In this document: piece by piece, positions 1 through 8,773 of the stretch
How the letters are laid out: each line of letters begins with the position of its first letter
Position numbering within the stretch: position 1 is the first letter of the stretch
Assembly: GCF_001667075.1 (NCBI RefSeq)
Contig: NZ_LZIL01000011.1
Coordinates: 124,001-188,000, forward strand
Source of the DNA: Mycobacterium sp. 852014-52450_SCH5900713
GTDB taxonomy: Bacteria; Actinomycetota; Actinomycetes; Mycobacteriales; Mycobacteriaceae
Direction: 5' to 3'
Length of the DNA stretch: 64,000 bases
Program-made: the position numbers and the translations under genes
The notes under the pieces: generated by a model
Databases searched by the model: none
Seen by the model: the letters and a program-made list of their open reading frames with translations, nothing else
What the model was told of the DNA's origin: nothing

Positions 1-595
1 GGTCGCCGGCCGCCTTCCACTGCGTCGAGTTGGCGCCCAACTCCTCGGCCTCGGCGGCCAGCGCCTCCTTGCGCGCGGTCTGGGTGGCGCGATGCTCGTC
101 GCGGCGGGAGCGCTCCTCGGCGACGGTGCTCTCGACCTGGTCGATGAGGCCGGTCAGCCGGCGCGCGAGCGCGTCGATGTCGCCCAGGACGGACGCCGTC
201 GGCAACGTTTCGGCCAGTTCGGTGGCGTGGGCTTTGATCTTGCGGGCGTCACCGGTTCCGGCCGCGAGCCGCTCCTCCATGAGGGTGATCTCGGTGCTCA
301 GGTCGTCGAAGCGACGGCCGAAGTGGGCGAAGGCGGCTTCTCGGTCGCCGGCCTGCCAGGAGCCGACGATGCGCTCGCCGGCGGCGGTGATCAGCCAGAC
401 CGTCCCGTCGTCGTCGACCCGCCCGAACTGATGCGGATCGCTGCGCGGGGGCGCCGGTATGGGATGGGCGGTGGGCCGCGGCCCCGGACTGAGCGGCCGG
501 GGCCCGGGACGTGGTCCCGGACGTGGCACCGGGCGCGAAACCGGTTGGGCCACCGGGTCAGCCGGGTCTCCGCCGTGTGGTTCGTCAACCGTCAT
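1..595 (-). CDS. DUF349-type alanine/arginine-rich coiled-coil protein, 3' part cut off
   Basis: The frame runs without a stop from the ATG at 595 to the window edge, so only about 198 N-terminal residues are seen. After a proline-rich leader of about 45 residues comes a block ([20 protein letters not shown]) and then long charged helices rich in Ala, Arg and Glu, as expected for a coiled coil. Composition and position match the M. tuberculosis Rv2731 type of conserved alanine- and arginine-rich protein (DUF349), by memory. Function is unknown. It is divergent from the DMT-like gene at 830. The 234 bases between them show no other convincing gene. Confidence 0.8.
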   Translation of the reverse strand, partial: MTVDEPHGGDPADPVAQPVSRPVPRPGPRPGPRPLSPGPRPTAHPIPAPPRSDPHQFGRVDDDGTVWLITAAGERIVGSWQAGDREAAFAHFGRRFDDLSTEITLMEERLAAGTGDARKIKAHATELAETLPTASVLGDIDALARRLTGLIDQVESTVAEERSRRDEHRATQTARKEALAAEAEELGANSTQWKAAGD

Positions 596-829
596 GCGCT
601 CGTCACCTACCCTTCGCGCGTTCGCTATTCCGCGCGCACCTGCCGCGCGTAGCGGCACCGTCTGCTGCGGCCGTCGGCCGGGCCGTCTCGGCTCTCCCAA
701 CAGCTGCTTAACAGTATTCAAGCAGCTTGGCTGCCCCTGCGCCGCCACCCTGGTGTTCTCGTTCCGGATGCGTTCGCCCGGACGCAGCGGTATGACAGTT
801 GTCCGTACCCCGACTCGGACGGAGAACGC

Positions 830-1732
830 ATGGCCAAGGCGGACATCGCCGCGTTGCTCGCGTTGGCGTCCGCACTCTGCGTGGCGATCGGCGACGTCCT
901 GCAGCAGCGCGCGACGCACCGGATCACCGACACGTCGGTCGGGCAGCTCGAGCTCTTCCGCAGGCTGCTGGGCAACCGGCGCTGGCGGTGGGGCGCCCTG
1001 ATGCTGGTGGTCAGCATCGTGCTGCAGGCCGCCGCACTGGACCAGGGTTCGGTGTTGCTGGTGCAGGCGTTGCTAGTCCTGTCCCTGCTGTTCGCGTTGC
1101 CGATCAGCGCCAGGCTGGCCGATCGCGCCGTGACCGCCCGGGAGTGGGCCTGGGCCGTCGTGCTGACCGCCGCGGTGACCGTGATCGTTACCGTCGGCAA
1201 CCCGCAGGCGGGCCGTTCGACCGCGCCGCTGCGGACCTGGGCCACCGTGGCGGCGGTGTTGGTTCCGTTGCTGGTCGGATGCGTGGTGGCCGCCCGGATC
1301 TGGGGCGGCGCCCTGGCCGCGGCGCTCCTCGCATTCGTCTCCGGTTCGCTCTGGGCCGTCTTCGCGGTGCTCGCCAAAGGCGTCGTCCATCGGGTCGGCG
1401 ACGGTGGGTGGGCGGTGGTCCGGACACCCGAGCTGTACGCCTGGCTGCTGGTCGCGCTGGCGGGGTTCGCTTGGGAGCAATCGGCCTTTCGGGCCGGCTC
1501 GCTGACCGCGTCCATGCCGACGCTGGAGGTATCCCAGCCGGTCGTGTCGGCCGTGCTGGGCGTCGTCGTCCTCGGCGAGACCCTCGGTACCGGGCGCGCC
1601 GGAATGCTGGCGCTGGCGGTGGCCGCGCTGGTGATGACGGCCGCCACCGTCGAACTCGCTCGCGTCGACGCCTCCGCGACGCGCGATAGGGTCGCGGCGC
1701 GGCTCGGGGACATAGCCGCACAACCGGCGTAG
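830..1732 (+). CDS. Multi-spanning membrane protein, DMT/EamA-like (first of two tandem paralogues)
   Basis: This 300-residue protein is mostly hydrophobic, with about nine or ten predicted membrane helices in two halves, as in drug/metabolite-transporter proteins. It starts [16 protein letters not shown]; a GGAGA ribosome site precedes the ATG. Motifs shared with the next gene include GD-V-QQR near residue 25, LFALPI, EWAWAV and CVVAARIW. It corresponds to the Rv2729c type of integral membrane protein. Transport function is inferred from topology only and no substrate can be named. Tandem duplication with 1937-2905 is evident from co-linear conserved motifs along the whole length. Confidence 0.85.
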   Translation: MAKADIAALLALASALCVAIGDVLQQRATHRITDTSVGQLELFRRLLGNRRWRWGALMLVVSIVLQAAALDQGSVLLVQALLVLSLLFALPISARLADRAVTAREWAWAVVLTAAVTVIVTVGNPQAGRSTAPLRTWATVAAVLVPLLVGCVVAARIWGGALAAALLAFVSGSLWAVFAVLAKGVVHRVGDGGWAVVRTPELYAWLLVALAGFAWEQSAFRAGSLTASMPTLEVSQPVVSAVLGVVVLGETLGTGRAGMLALAVAALVMTAATVELARVDASATRDRVAARLGDIAAQPA

Positions 1733-1783
1733 CCTGGCCGCCGGTGTAACCGAATCGCGGCGGTACGCACAGGGCCTACTTAT

Positions 1784-1800
1784 GTTGATGAAGTATCAAC
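1784..1800. promoter_or_regulatory. Palindrome GTTGAT-N5-ATCAAC between the two DMT-like genes
   Basis: A perfect 6-bp inverted repeat separated by GAAGT lies in the 204-base gap upstream of the second DMT-like gene, 137 bases before its start. It has no T-run, so it looks more like an operator than a terminator. The regulator is unknown. Confidence 0.4.
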
Positions 1801-1936
1801 AGTGGATGAACCGGTCAAAGAGCAGTGACGTGCTGCACGTCATAGAGTTGTTGCTGAACTGATCGCGAATTTTTGGTGTATTTCCCCGCACCCCAGGGAA
1901 AGCTGGTCGGGGCAGTTGTGAGGTGAGGGGTCGCAC

Positions 1937-2905
1937 GTGTCAAAGGTTGATGTCGCGGCGCTGATAGCGCTGTGTGCGGCGTTGGCGTCCGCGGTCGGCG
2001 ATGTGATCCGCCAGCGCTCTGCGCAGGAGATCACGGACAAGAAGGTCGGCCATCTCGAGCTGTTCCGCATGTCGCTGCGGGACACCCGGTGGTGGTTGGG
2101 CGGCCTGGCCGCGATCGTGAATTACAGCCTGCAGGCCGGGGCCCTGGCGTGGGGCTCGGTGGTGTTGGTGACCGCGCTGCAGGTGACCGCGTTGCTGTTC
2201 GCCCTGCCGATCTACGCGCGGCTGACCAAGCGCCGGGTGACCCGCTGGGAGTGGGTGTGGGCGGTGATACTGGCCGGCGCCCTGGCGGTGGTCATCATCG
2301 TCGGCGACCCGGCCTCCGGCCATCAGCGCGCGCCGGTTCAGACGTGGGCCATCGTCGCCGCGGTGATGGTGCCGCTGCTGGTGGCGTGCGTGGTGGCCGC
2401 GCGGATCTGGTCGGGCAGCCCGTTCGCGGCCGCGCTGCTCGCGGTGGTGGCGGGTTCGGCCCTGGCGTTGTTCGCGGTGCTCACCAAGGGGATCGTCGAG
2501 ATCGGCGAGGACGGCCCGCTGGCCGTGCTGACCGCGCCCGAGTTCGTCCCGTGGCTTCTGCTGGCGCTGACCGGGATGATCTTCCAGCAGTCGGCGTTCC
2601 GCGCCGGCGCGCTGACGGCCTCGATGCCGACGATGACCGTGGCGAAGCCCGTGGTGGCTGGCCTGCTCGGCATCTTCGTGCTCGGCGAAACGCTGAACGC
2701 CGACGGTCCCAAGGCCTTCGTGCTGGTAGCGGCGATCGCGGTGGTGATCGTGGCAACTGTCGCTCTGGCCCGCGGCGAGGCCGCCACCATGGTCGCGGAG
2801 GTGGGGCGCGACGACGGACGCATCGCGCCGGACGCGTGGTCATCCGAGGACGGTGACCCCGGCCCTTTTAACACCGGCCCCGTCGTCGTGGCGGCCGAGG
2901 CCTGA
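1937..2905 (+). CDS. Multi-spanning membrane protein, DMT/EamA-like (second tandem paralogue)
   Basis: A 322-residue integral membrane protein with GTG start after a purine-rich GGTGAGGGG. It is clearly a paralogue of the preceding gene: both have GDV-QR near residue 25, ITD--VG-LELFR, LQA-AL--GSV, LLFALPI-ARL and CVVAARIW in the same order. It has a longer polar C-terminus (about residues 285-322) rich in Asp, Glu and Pro, probably cytoplasmic. Drug/metabolite-transporter-like topology is visible; the substrate is unknown. The two copies may have diverged in substrate or could form a heteromer, but nothing in the sequence proves either. Confidence 0.85.
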   Translation: MSKVDVAALIALCAALASAVGDVIRQRSAQEITDKKVGHLELFRMSLRDTRWWLGGLAAIVNYSLQAGALAWGSVVLVTALQVTALLFALPIYARLTKRRVTRWEWVWAVILAGALAVVIIVGDPASGHQRAPVQTWAIVAAVMVPLLVACVVAARIWSGSPFAAALLAVVAGSALALFAVLTKGIVEIGEDGPLAVLTAPEFVPWLLLALTGMIFQQSAFRAGALTASMPTMTVAKPVVAGLLGIFVLGETLNADGPKAFVLVAAIAVVIVATVALARGEAATMVAEVGRDDGRIAPDAWSSEDGDPGPFNTGPVVVAAEA

Positions 2906-2938
2906 GCGGACGCGTCGGCGAACCATTAGTTTGGTGGC

Positions 2939-3628
2939 GTGCTCAGCGGGATTGCCATCGTTCCTTCGGCTCCGCTGCTGGTGCCCGAGCTCGCCGGAGC
3001 GGCCGCCGCGGAGGTGACCGACCTGACGGCCGCGGTGCTGGCGGCGGCCGCCCTATTGCCCGCGCGCTGGACCGTCATCGGGACCGCCGGGCGTGACGAC
3101 GTTTTCGGCCCCGACACGGCCGGCTCGTTCGCGGGTTTCGGCGCCGACGTGCGGGTCGGGTTTTCCCCGCAAGCCCCGTCCGGGCCGCCCGCCGAGCTGC
3201 CCGTGTGCGCGTTGCTGGCCGGCTGGGTCCGGGCCCAGGCCCGGCCCGACGCGACCGCGCAGGCCCGCGTCTACTCCGCCGACCACGACGCCGAGACCGC
3301 GCTGGCCCAGGGGCGACGCTTGCGCGCCGACATCGACCGATCACCGGAGCCGATCGGCGTGCTGGTCGTGGCCGACGGCGCGAACACCCTGACGCCGGCC
3401 GCCCCCGGCGGATTCGACCCGGGCAACGCCGGCGCGCAGGCCGCCCTCGACGACGCGCTGGCGACGGGCGACGTCGCGGCCCTGACGCGGCTGCCTCGGC
3501 AGATCCTGGGCCGGGTCGCCTTTCAGGTGCTGGCCGGCCTGTCCGAACCCGGGCCGCGATCGGCCAAGGAGCTGTACCGGGGTGCGCCCTACGGCGTGGG
3601 CTACTTCGCCGGCGCCTGGCAGCTCTGA
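2939..3628 (+). CDS. Class III extradiol dioxygenase subunit B-like protein
   Basis: A 229-residue alanine-rich protein starting at GTG 2939 with [18 protein letters not shown], followed by alternating strand/helix segments including [17 protein letters not shown] and [13 protein letters not shown]. It matches the Rv2728c family, classed with the LigB-like fold of class III extradiol dioxygenases. The metal-binding His pair of true enzymes is not obvious, so dioxygenase activity should not be assumed. The stop lies a few bases before miaA and the gene is probably co-transcribed with miaA-dapF-hflX. Confidence 0.75.
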   Translation: MLSGIAIVPSAPLLVPELAGAAAAEVTDLTAAVLAAAALLPARWTVIGTAGRDDVFGPDTAGSFAGFGADVRVGFSPQAPSGPPAELPVCALLAGWVRAQARPDATAQARVYSADHDAETALAQGRRLRADIDRSPEPIGVLVVADGANTLTPAAPGGFDPGNAGAQAALDDALATGDVAALTRLPRQILGRVAFQVLAGLSEPGPRSAKELYRGAPYGVGYFAGAWQL

Positions 3629-3635
3629 GGTGGCC

Positions 3636-4568
3636 GTGCGACCGCTGGCGATCATCGGCCCCACCGGAACCGGCAAGTCACAGCTGGCGCTCGACTTCGC
3701 AGAACGGGTCGAACGGCTCGAGGGCCCCGCCGAAATCGTGAACGCCGACGCGATGCAGTTCTATCGCGGAATGGACATCGGGACGGCCAAGCTTCCCGTC
3801 GACCAACGCCGCGGCATCCCACATCACCAGCTCGACGTCCTGGACGTCACCGAGACCGCGACCGTCGCCCGCTACCAGCGCGCGGCCGCGGCCGACGTCG
3901 AGGCGATCGCCGCCCGCGGCGCCGTCCCCATCATCGTGGGCGGCTCGATGCTCTACATCCAGTCCCTGCTCGACGACTGGTCGTTCCCGGCGACCGATCC
4001 CGCCGTGCGGGCGCGCTGGGAACAGCGGCTGGCCGAGGTCGGGGTCGGCGGGCTGCACGCCGAGCTGGCCCGCCGCGACCCCGCCGCCGCAGCGGCCATC
4101 CTGCCCACCGACGCGCGGCGCACCGTGCGGGCGCTCGAGGTGGTCGAGCTGACCGGCCGGCCGTACGCCGCGTCCGCACCCCGAATCGGCCCCCCGAGGT
4201 GGGACACCGCCATCGTCGGACTCGATTGCGACACAACGATTCTGGACGAGCGGTTGGCCCGCCGCACCGACGCCATGTTCGACCAGGGCCTGGTCGGCGA
4301 GGTGAGCGCGCTGCTGGGCGGGGGCCTGCGCGACGGGGTCACCGCGTCGCGCGCCCTGGGCTACGCCCAGGTGATCGAGGCGCTCGACGCCGGGGGCGGC
4401 GCGGATCGACTGCGCGAAGCGCGGGAACAGACCTACGTGGGCACCCGACGCTACGTGCGACGGCAGCGGTCGTGGTTCCGCCGCGACCACCGGGTCCACT
4501 GGCTGGACGCCGCGGATAGCAAGCGGCTCGTCGACGAAGCCCTGCGAGTCTGGCGCCACGTATCCTGA
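3636..4568 (+). CDS. miaA: tRNA dimethylallyltransferase (MiaA)
   Basis: MiaA transfers a dimethylallyl group to N6 of adenosine 37 in tRNAs reading UNN codons. The 310-residue protein begins [15 protein letters not shown], with the P-loop at residues 8-15. It then shows [18 protein letters not shown], the HHQLDVLD substrate segment, [12 protein letters not shown] and the late [14 protein letters not shown] motif of the family. GTG 3636 is chosen because GAGG lies 5 bases upstream and it gives the usual N-terminus; GTG 3630 is in frame and possible. It is followed after 4 bases by dapF, so the two are likely translated from one message. Confidence 0.96.
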   Translation: MRPLAIIGPTGTGKSQLALDFAERVERLEGPAEIVNADAMQFYRGMDIGTAKLPVDQRRGIPHHQLDVLDVTETATVARYQRAAAADVEAIAARGAVPIIVGGSMLYIQSLLDDWSFPATDPAVRARWEQRLAEVGVGGLHAELARRDPAAAAAILPTDARRTVRALEVVELTGRPYAASAPRIGPPRWDTAIVGLDCDTTILDERLARRTDAMFDQGLVGEVSALLGGGLRDGVTASRALGYAQVIEALDAGGGADRLREAREQTYVGTRRYVRRQRSWFRRDHRVHWLDAADSKRLVDEALRVWRHVS

Positions 4569-4572
4569 GCAG

Positions 4573-5457
4573 GTGAATCGCGCGGCGCACCTGACTTTCG
4601 TCAAGGGCCACGGCACGGAGAATGACTTCGTGTTGTTGCCCGATGTCGACGCGGCGCTCACACTCACCGCGCCCCGGGTGGCCGCCTTGTGCGACCGGCG
4701 GCGCGGGCTGGGCGCCGACGGGGTGCTGCGGGTGACCACCGCCGGTGCTGCCCATTCGGCCGGCGTGCTCGACCGGCTGCCCGACGGCGTGGACTCGGCC
4801 GACTGGTACATGGACTACCGCAACGCCGACGGCTCCGTCGCCCAGATGTGCGGCAACGGCGTCCGGGTGTTCGCGCACTACCTGCGGGCCAGCGGGATGG
4901 AGTCCCGGGACGAGTTCGTGGTCGGGTCGCAGGCCGGCCCCCGGCCGGTCACCGTGCACCGCGTCGATGCGACGTATGCCGACGTCACCGTCGACATGGG
5001 CAAGGCCAACACGCTGGGCGCGGGCGAGGCGACGGTCGGCGGGCGCCGGTTTTCCGGCCTGGCGGTCGACGTGGGCAATCCCCACCTGGCGTGTGTGGAT
5101 CCCGACCTGACCGCCGAGGAGCTGACGAGGCTCGACGTGGCGGCGCCGGTCAGCTACGACCACGCCCAGTTTCCGGAGGGGGTCAACATCGAAGTTCTCA
5201 CGGCACCGGCCGGTGGCGCGGTGCGGATGCGGGTGCACGAGCGGGGCGTGGGTGAGACCCGCTCCTGCGGCACCGGCACGGTCGCGGCCACGGTGGCCGC
5301 ACTGGCCGCCGGCGGGGCGGACACCGGCACCCTCACGGTCCGGGTGCCGGGCGGCGACGTCGTCGTCACCGTCACCGATGCCACCAGCTACCTGAGGGGG
5401 CCCTCGGTGCTGGTGGCGCAGGGGCAGCTGAGCGGGGAATGGTGGGACGCGCAGTAG
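4573..5457 (+). CDS. dapF: Diaminopimelate epimerase (DapF)
   Basis: DapF interconverts LL- and meso-diaminopimelate, the precursor of lysine and of the peptidoglycan cross-link residue. The 294-residue protein has the two catalytic cysteines in their classical settings: QMCGNG (Cys93) and ETRSCGTGT (Cys232). It also has GHGTENDF near the N-terminus and the GNPH motif near residue 168. It starts at GTG 4573, only 4 bases after miaA. Length and motifs are complete, so it should be active in the cytoplasm. Confidence 0.97.
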   Translation: MNRAAHLTFVKGHGTENDFVLLPDVDAALTLTAPRVAALCDRRRGLGADGVLRVTTAGAAHSAGVLDRLPDGVDSADWYMDYRNADGSVAQMCGNGVRVFAHYLRASGMESRDEFVVGSQAGPRPVTVHRVDATYADVTVDMGKANTLGAGEATVGGRRFSGLAVDVGNPHLACVDPDLTAEELTRLDVAAPVSYDHAQFPEGVNIEVLTAPAGGAVRMRVHERGVGETRSCGTGTVAATVAALAAGGADTGTLTVRVPGGDVVVTVTDATSYLRGPSVLVAQGQLSGEWWDAQ

Positions 5458-5488
5458 CGTTAATTCGAGTGCACGACGCCGATCCGCC

Positions 5489-6937
5489 GTGCATCATCTT
5501 GTATTGCCTATGACATATCCAGAATCTCCCAATTTCGCTCCCGCAGTAGCGGAGCCAAGCACCGGCGAACTCGCCCTGGAAGAACGGTCGGCGCTGCGCC
5601 GCGTCGCCGGTCTCTCCACCGAACTCGCCGACGTATCCGAAGTCGAGTACCGCCAGCTCCGGCTGGAACGCGTAGTGCTGGTCGGCGTGTGGACCGACGG
5701 CACCGCCGCCGACAGCGAGGCCAGCATGGCCGAGTTGGCCGCCCTGGCCGAGACCGCCGGTTCCCAGGTGCTCGAAGGGCTCATCCAGCGTCGCGACAAG
5801 CCCGACCCGTCGACCTACATCGGCTCGGGCAAGGCCCAGGAGCTACGCGAAGTGGTGCTGGCCACCGGCGCCGACACCGTGATCTGCGACGGCGAACTGT
5901 CCCCGGCGCAGCTGACCGCGCTGGAGAAGGCGGTGAAGGTCAAGGTCATCGACCGCACCGCGCTGATCCTGGACATCTTCGCCCAGCACGCCACCAGCCG
6001 GGAGGGCAAGGCACAGGTATCGCTGGCCCAGATGGAGTACATGCTGCCGCGGCTGCGCGGCTGGGGTGAGTCCATGTCCCGGCAGGCCGGCGGCCGCGCC
6101 GGCGGCAGCGGGGGAGGCGTGGGCCTGCGTGGCCCCGGTGAAACCAAGATCGAGACCGACCGCCGCCGCATCCGTGAACGCATGGCCAAGCTGCGCCGCG
6201 AGATCAAGGACATGAAACAGGTCCGCGACACCCAGCGCAGCCGCCGCCTGCACAGCGACGTGCCCTCGATCGCCATCGTCGGCTACACCAACGCCGGCAA
6301 GTCCAGCCTGCTCAACGCGCTGACCGGCGCGGGGGTGCTGGTGCAGGACGCGCTGTTCGCCACGCTGGAACCCACCACCCGCCGCGCCGAGTTCCCCGAC
6401 GGGCGGCCGCTGGTGCTCACCGACACCGTCGGGTTCGTCCGGCACCTGCCCACCCAACTGGTCGAGGCGTTCCGCTCCACGCTGGAGGAGGTCGTCGACG
6501 CCGACCTGTTGCTGCATGTGGTCGACGGCTCCGACGCCAACCCGCTGGCCCAGATCAACGCGGTTCGCGCGGTGATCTCCGACGTCATCGCCGACCACAA
6601 CGGCGACCCACCCCCGGAGCTGTTGGTGGTCAACAAGGTCGACGCCGCGAGCGGCTTGACCCTGGCCAAGCTTCGTCACGCGCTGCCCGGCGCGGTCTTC
6701 GTCTCGGCCAGGACCGGCGAGGGCATCGACGCGCTCCGGCGCCGGATGGGCGAGCTGGCCGTTCCGGCCGATACCGCGGTGGACGTGGTGATTCCCTACC
6801 ACCGCGGTGACCTGGTGGCCCGGCTGCACGCCGACGGTCGCGTGCAGCAGGAGGAGCACAACTCCGACGGCACCCGGATCAAGGCCCGCGTACCGGTGGC
6901 GCTGGCCGGGCGCCTGCAGGAGTTCTCGACGCGCTGA
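5489..6937 (+). CDS. hflX: Ribosome-associated GTPase HflX
   Basis: HflX is a GTPase that binds and splits stalled ribosomes, typically under stress. In this 482-residue protein the N-terminal HflX domain carries LEGLIQRRDKPDPSTYIGSGKA, a glycine-rich hinge lies near residue 210 (RAGGSGGGVGLRGPGETKIE), and the GTPase domain has GYTNAGKS at about 265, DTVGFVRHLP at about 312 and VVNKVD at about 385. GTG 5489 is given; ATG 5510 is in frame and equally possible because neither has a strong ribosome site. It is in tandem after dapF. Confidence 0.95.
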   Translation: MHHLVLPMTYPESPNFAPAVAEPSTGELALEERSALRRVAGLSTELADVSEVEYRQLRLERVVLVGVWTDGTAADSEASMAELAALAETAGSQVLEGLIQRRDKPDPSTYIGSGKAQELREVVLATGADTVICDGELSPAQLTALEKAVKVKVIDRTALILDIFAQHATSREGKAQVSLAQMEYMLPRLRGWGESMSRQAGGRAGGSGGGVGLRGPGETKIETDRRRIRERMAKLRREIKDMKQVRDTQRSRRLHSDVPSIAIVGYTNAGKSSLLNALTGAGVLVQDALFATLEPTTRRAEFPDGRPLVLTDTVGFVRHLPTQLVEAFRSTLEEVVDADLLLHVVDGSDANPLAQINAVRAVISDVIADHNGDPPPELLVVNKVDAASGLTLAKLRHALPGAVFVSARTGEGIDALRRRMGELAVPADTAVDVVIPYHRGDLVARLHADGRVQQEEHNSDGTRIKARVPVALAGRLQEFSTR

Positions 6938-6969
6938 TCTGCCCGGCGACCGGACCCCGCCGGCCGCCG

Positions 6970-6987
6970 ACCAACCGTCTGGTTGGT
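6970..6987. promoter_or_regulatory. Perfect palindrome ACCAACC-GTCT-GGTTGGT upstream of fadE20
   Basis: Two 7-bp arms with a 4-bp spacer lie between hflX and fadE20. The second arm runs into TATATG, which could be a -10 element. The symmetry and the ACCAACC/GGTTGGT arms are typical of operators bound by TetR-family regulators of acyl-CoA metabolism. The regulator itself is not in the window. Confidence 0.6.
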
Positions 6988-7030
6988 ATATGTTGGGCGA
7001 CAGAGTTTCCAGTCGCCGGAGGTCATTCAC

Positions 7031-8191
7031 ATGGGCAGTGCCGTCAAGTACCAGCGCACTCTTTTCGAGGCGGAGCACGACCTGTTCCGTGAGTCCTACC
7101 GGGCCTTCCTCGATCGCCACGTCGCGCCCCATCACGACGAATGGGAGAAGGCGAAGATCGTCGACCGGGGCGTGTGGCTCGAGGCCGGCAAGCAGGGCTT
7201 CCTCGGCATGGCGGTGCCCGAGGAGTACGGCGGCGGGGGCAACCCCGACTTCCGGTACAACACGATCATCACCGAGGAGACCACCGCCGGTCGCTATAGC
7301 GGGATCGGCTTCGGCCTGCACAACGACATCGTGGCGCCGTACCTCCTGGCCCTGGCCACCGAAGAGCAGAAGCAACGCTGGCTGCCGAAGTTCTGCAGCG
7401 GCGAGATCATCACGGCGATCGCGATGACCGAGCCGGGAACCGGCAGCGACCTGCAGGGCATCAAGACCCGCGCGGTCGCCCACGGCGACCACTTCGTGCT
7501 CAACGGTGCAAAGACGTTTATCACCAACGGAATCAACGCCGACTTGGTGATTGTGGTGGCGCAGACCGATCCCGACAAAGGGGCGCAGGGCTTTTCGTTG
7601 CTTGTCGTCGAACGCGGCATGGAGGGTTTTGAACGCGGCCGGCACTTGAACAAGATCGGGCTGGACGCGCAGGACACCGCCGAGTTGTCGTTCACCGATG
7701 TCAAGGTGCCCGCTGAAAACCTGCTGGGGCAGCAGGGCATGGGATTCATCTACCTGATGCAGAACCTGCCGCAGGAGCGGATTTCGATCGCCATCATGGC
7801 CGCCGCGGCAATGGAGCAGGTGCTGGAAGAAACCCTGCAATACACCAAGGAACGCAAGGCATTCAACAAGCCGATCGGCAGCTTCCAGAACAGCCGCTTC
7901 GTGCTCGCGGAGCTGGCGACCGAGGCGACGGTGGTGCGCATGATGGTCGACGAGTTCATCCGGCTGCACCTGGACGAGAAGCTGACGGCGGAGCAAGCGG
8001 CGATGGCCAAGTGGTACTCCACCGAAAAGCAGGTGCACCTGATCGACCGTTGCCTGCAACTGCACGGCGGCTACGGCTACATGCGCGAATACCCGGTCGC
8101 CCGTGCCTATTTGGACGCGCGGGTGCAGACCATCTACGGCGGAACGACCGAGATCATGAAAGAGATCATCGGGCGCAGCCTCGGGGTCTAG
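7031..8191 (+). CDS. fadE20: Acyl-CoA dehydrogenase (FadE20)
   Basis: An FAD-dependent acyl-CoA dehydrogenase of 386 residues, the first oxidative step of beta-oxidation. Seen in order: the N-terminal helical domain with FLGMAVPEEYGGGG, the central beta domain with ITAIAMTEPGTGSDLQG, and the C-terminal domain ending IYGGTTEIMKEIIGRSLGV, which carries the catalytic-type Glu of the family in YGGTTE. ATG 7031 is chosen because GGAGG (7018-7022) is 8 bases upstream; longer in-frame starts have no ribosome site and cross the operator. The exact chain-length preference cannot be read from sequence. Confidence 0.93.
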   Translation: MGSAVKYQRTLFEAEHDLFRESYRAFLDRHVAPHHDEWEKAKIVDRGVWLEAGKQGFLGMAVPEEYGGGGNPDFRYNTIITEETTAGRYSGIGFGLHNDIVAPYLLALATEEQKQRWLPKFCSGEIITAIAMTEPGTGSDLQGIKTRAVAHGDHFVLNGAKTFITNGINADLVIVVAQTDPDKGAQGFSLLVVERGMEGFERGRHLNKIGLDAQDTAELSFTDVKVPAENLLGQQGMGFIYLMQNLPQERISIAIMAAAAMEQVLEETLQYTKERKAFNKPIGSFQNSRFVLAELATEATVVRMMVDEFIRLHLDEKLTAEQAAMAKWYSTEKQVHLIDRCLQLHGGYGYMREYPVARAYLDARVQTIYGGTTEIMKEIIGRSLGV

Positions 8192-8773
8192 CGCTAACAC
8201 GTTGGTCGACAACGCCATCGGGCCGGCCAATTCGCACCCCGACGGCAAACCTCATCAATGCCCGGCGCGCGAGGCGATTTTTCGGGTAGATCGTTGAAGA
8301 GTTAATGGCTTCACGTACCGTCGGCACATGTGTTCGGGGTACGTCGCCCGCGTAATGGCGCATCGTCGAGCCGAAAAGCGCGACGCCGCTGACGACCCCG
8401 GTAGGTCCGGCAACTCCCGCGGGCGCGGAATCGCAACGCGCGACGGCGGCCGTGCGCTATTGCGCAGGCGGGCGTCGGGTTCGGATACCCATGCGTCGCG
8501 CGACCGATGCTGCTGTCGGTCGCGATTTGAGCGTGGCTCTGCATCATTTCGACATCGGCGTGGTATCCGTTTTTGTAATATTCGTGATTTGACTTCGCAT
8601 TTTTCGTCCGCGGGAGCAAAGTTATGCGCGCCCGGTGGTAATGCGGATCGGAACGGGGTTGTTTCCCCGCGGTCGGACTACGGCCCGCCTGCCGGCTGTG
8701 CAGGCACGGGCCTAGTCGCTGACAGGGGCATGGCCGTCGGCTGGGAGGCTTGGTGAACGGGCAGAGAGGTCAC
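8192..8773. other. Non-coding gap of about 580 bases between fadE20 and the LGFP-repeat gene
   Basis: No frame here has convincing codon use or family motifs. In M. tuberculosis, from memory, a TerC-like gene and a small gene occupy this position; no trace of either was recognised. There is a relatively AT-rich stretch around 8540-8605, and a hairpin-rich block from 8650 to the next start. It is probably a promoter plus a long 5' leader for the downstream gene. Confidence 0.6.
8682..8713 (+). other. Hairpin in the leader of the LGFP-repeat gene
   Basis: GCCTGC (8687-8692) pairs with GCAGGC (8700-8705), and the stem extends outward to GGCCC/GGGCC with a 2-base bulge. A second hairpin, GGGG-TTGTTT-CCCC, lies just upstream at about 8655-8668. 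There is no T-run, so this is more likely a structured leader than a terminator. Confidence 0.4.

Noticed and set aside
5843..8248. An 801-codon open frame on the minus strand
   Set aside because: It runs antisense to hflX and fadE20, which have clear motifs; the frame is open only because of GC-rich codon bias.
8540..8752. c-di-AMP (ydaO) riboswitch upstream of the LGFP-repeat gene
   Set aside because: Hairpins are present but none of the conserved core segments I know was recognised; kept only as a structured leader.
8166..8756. Frames in the fadE20-LGFP gap as genes
   Set aside because: Compositions are Arg/Ser-rich with no ribosome site or family motif.
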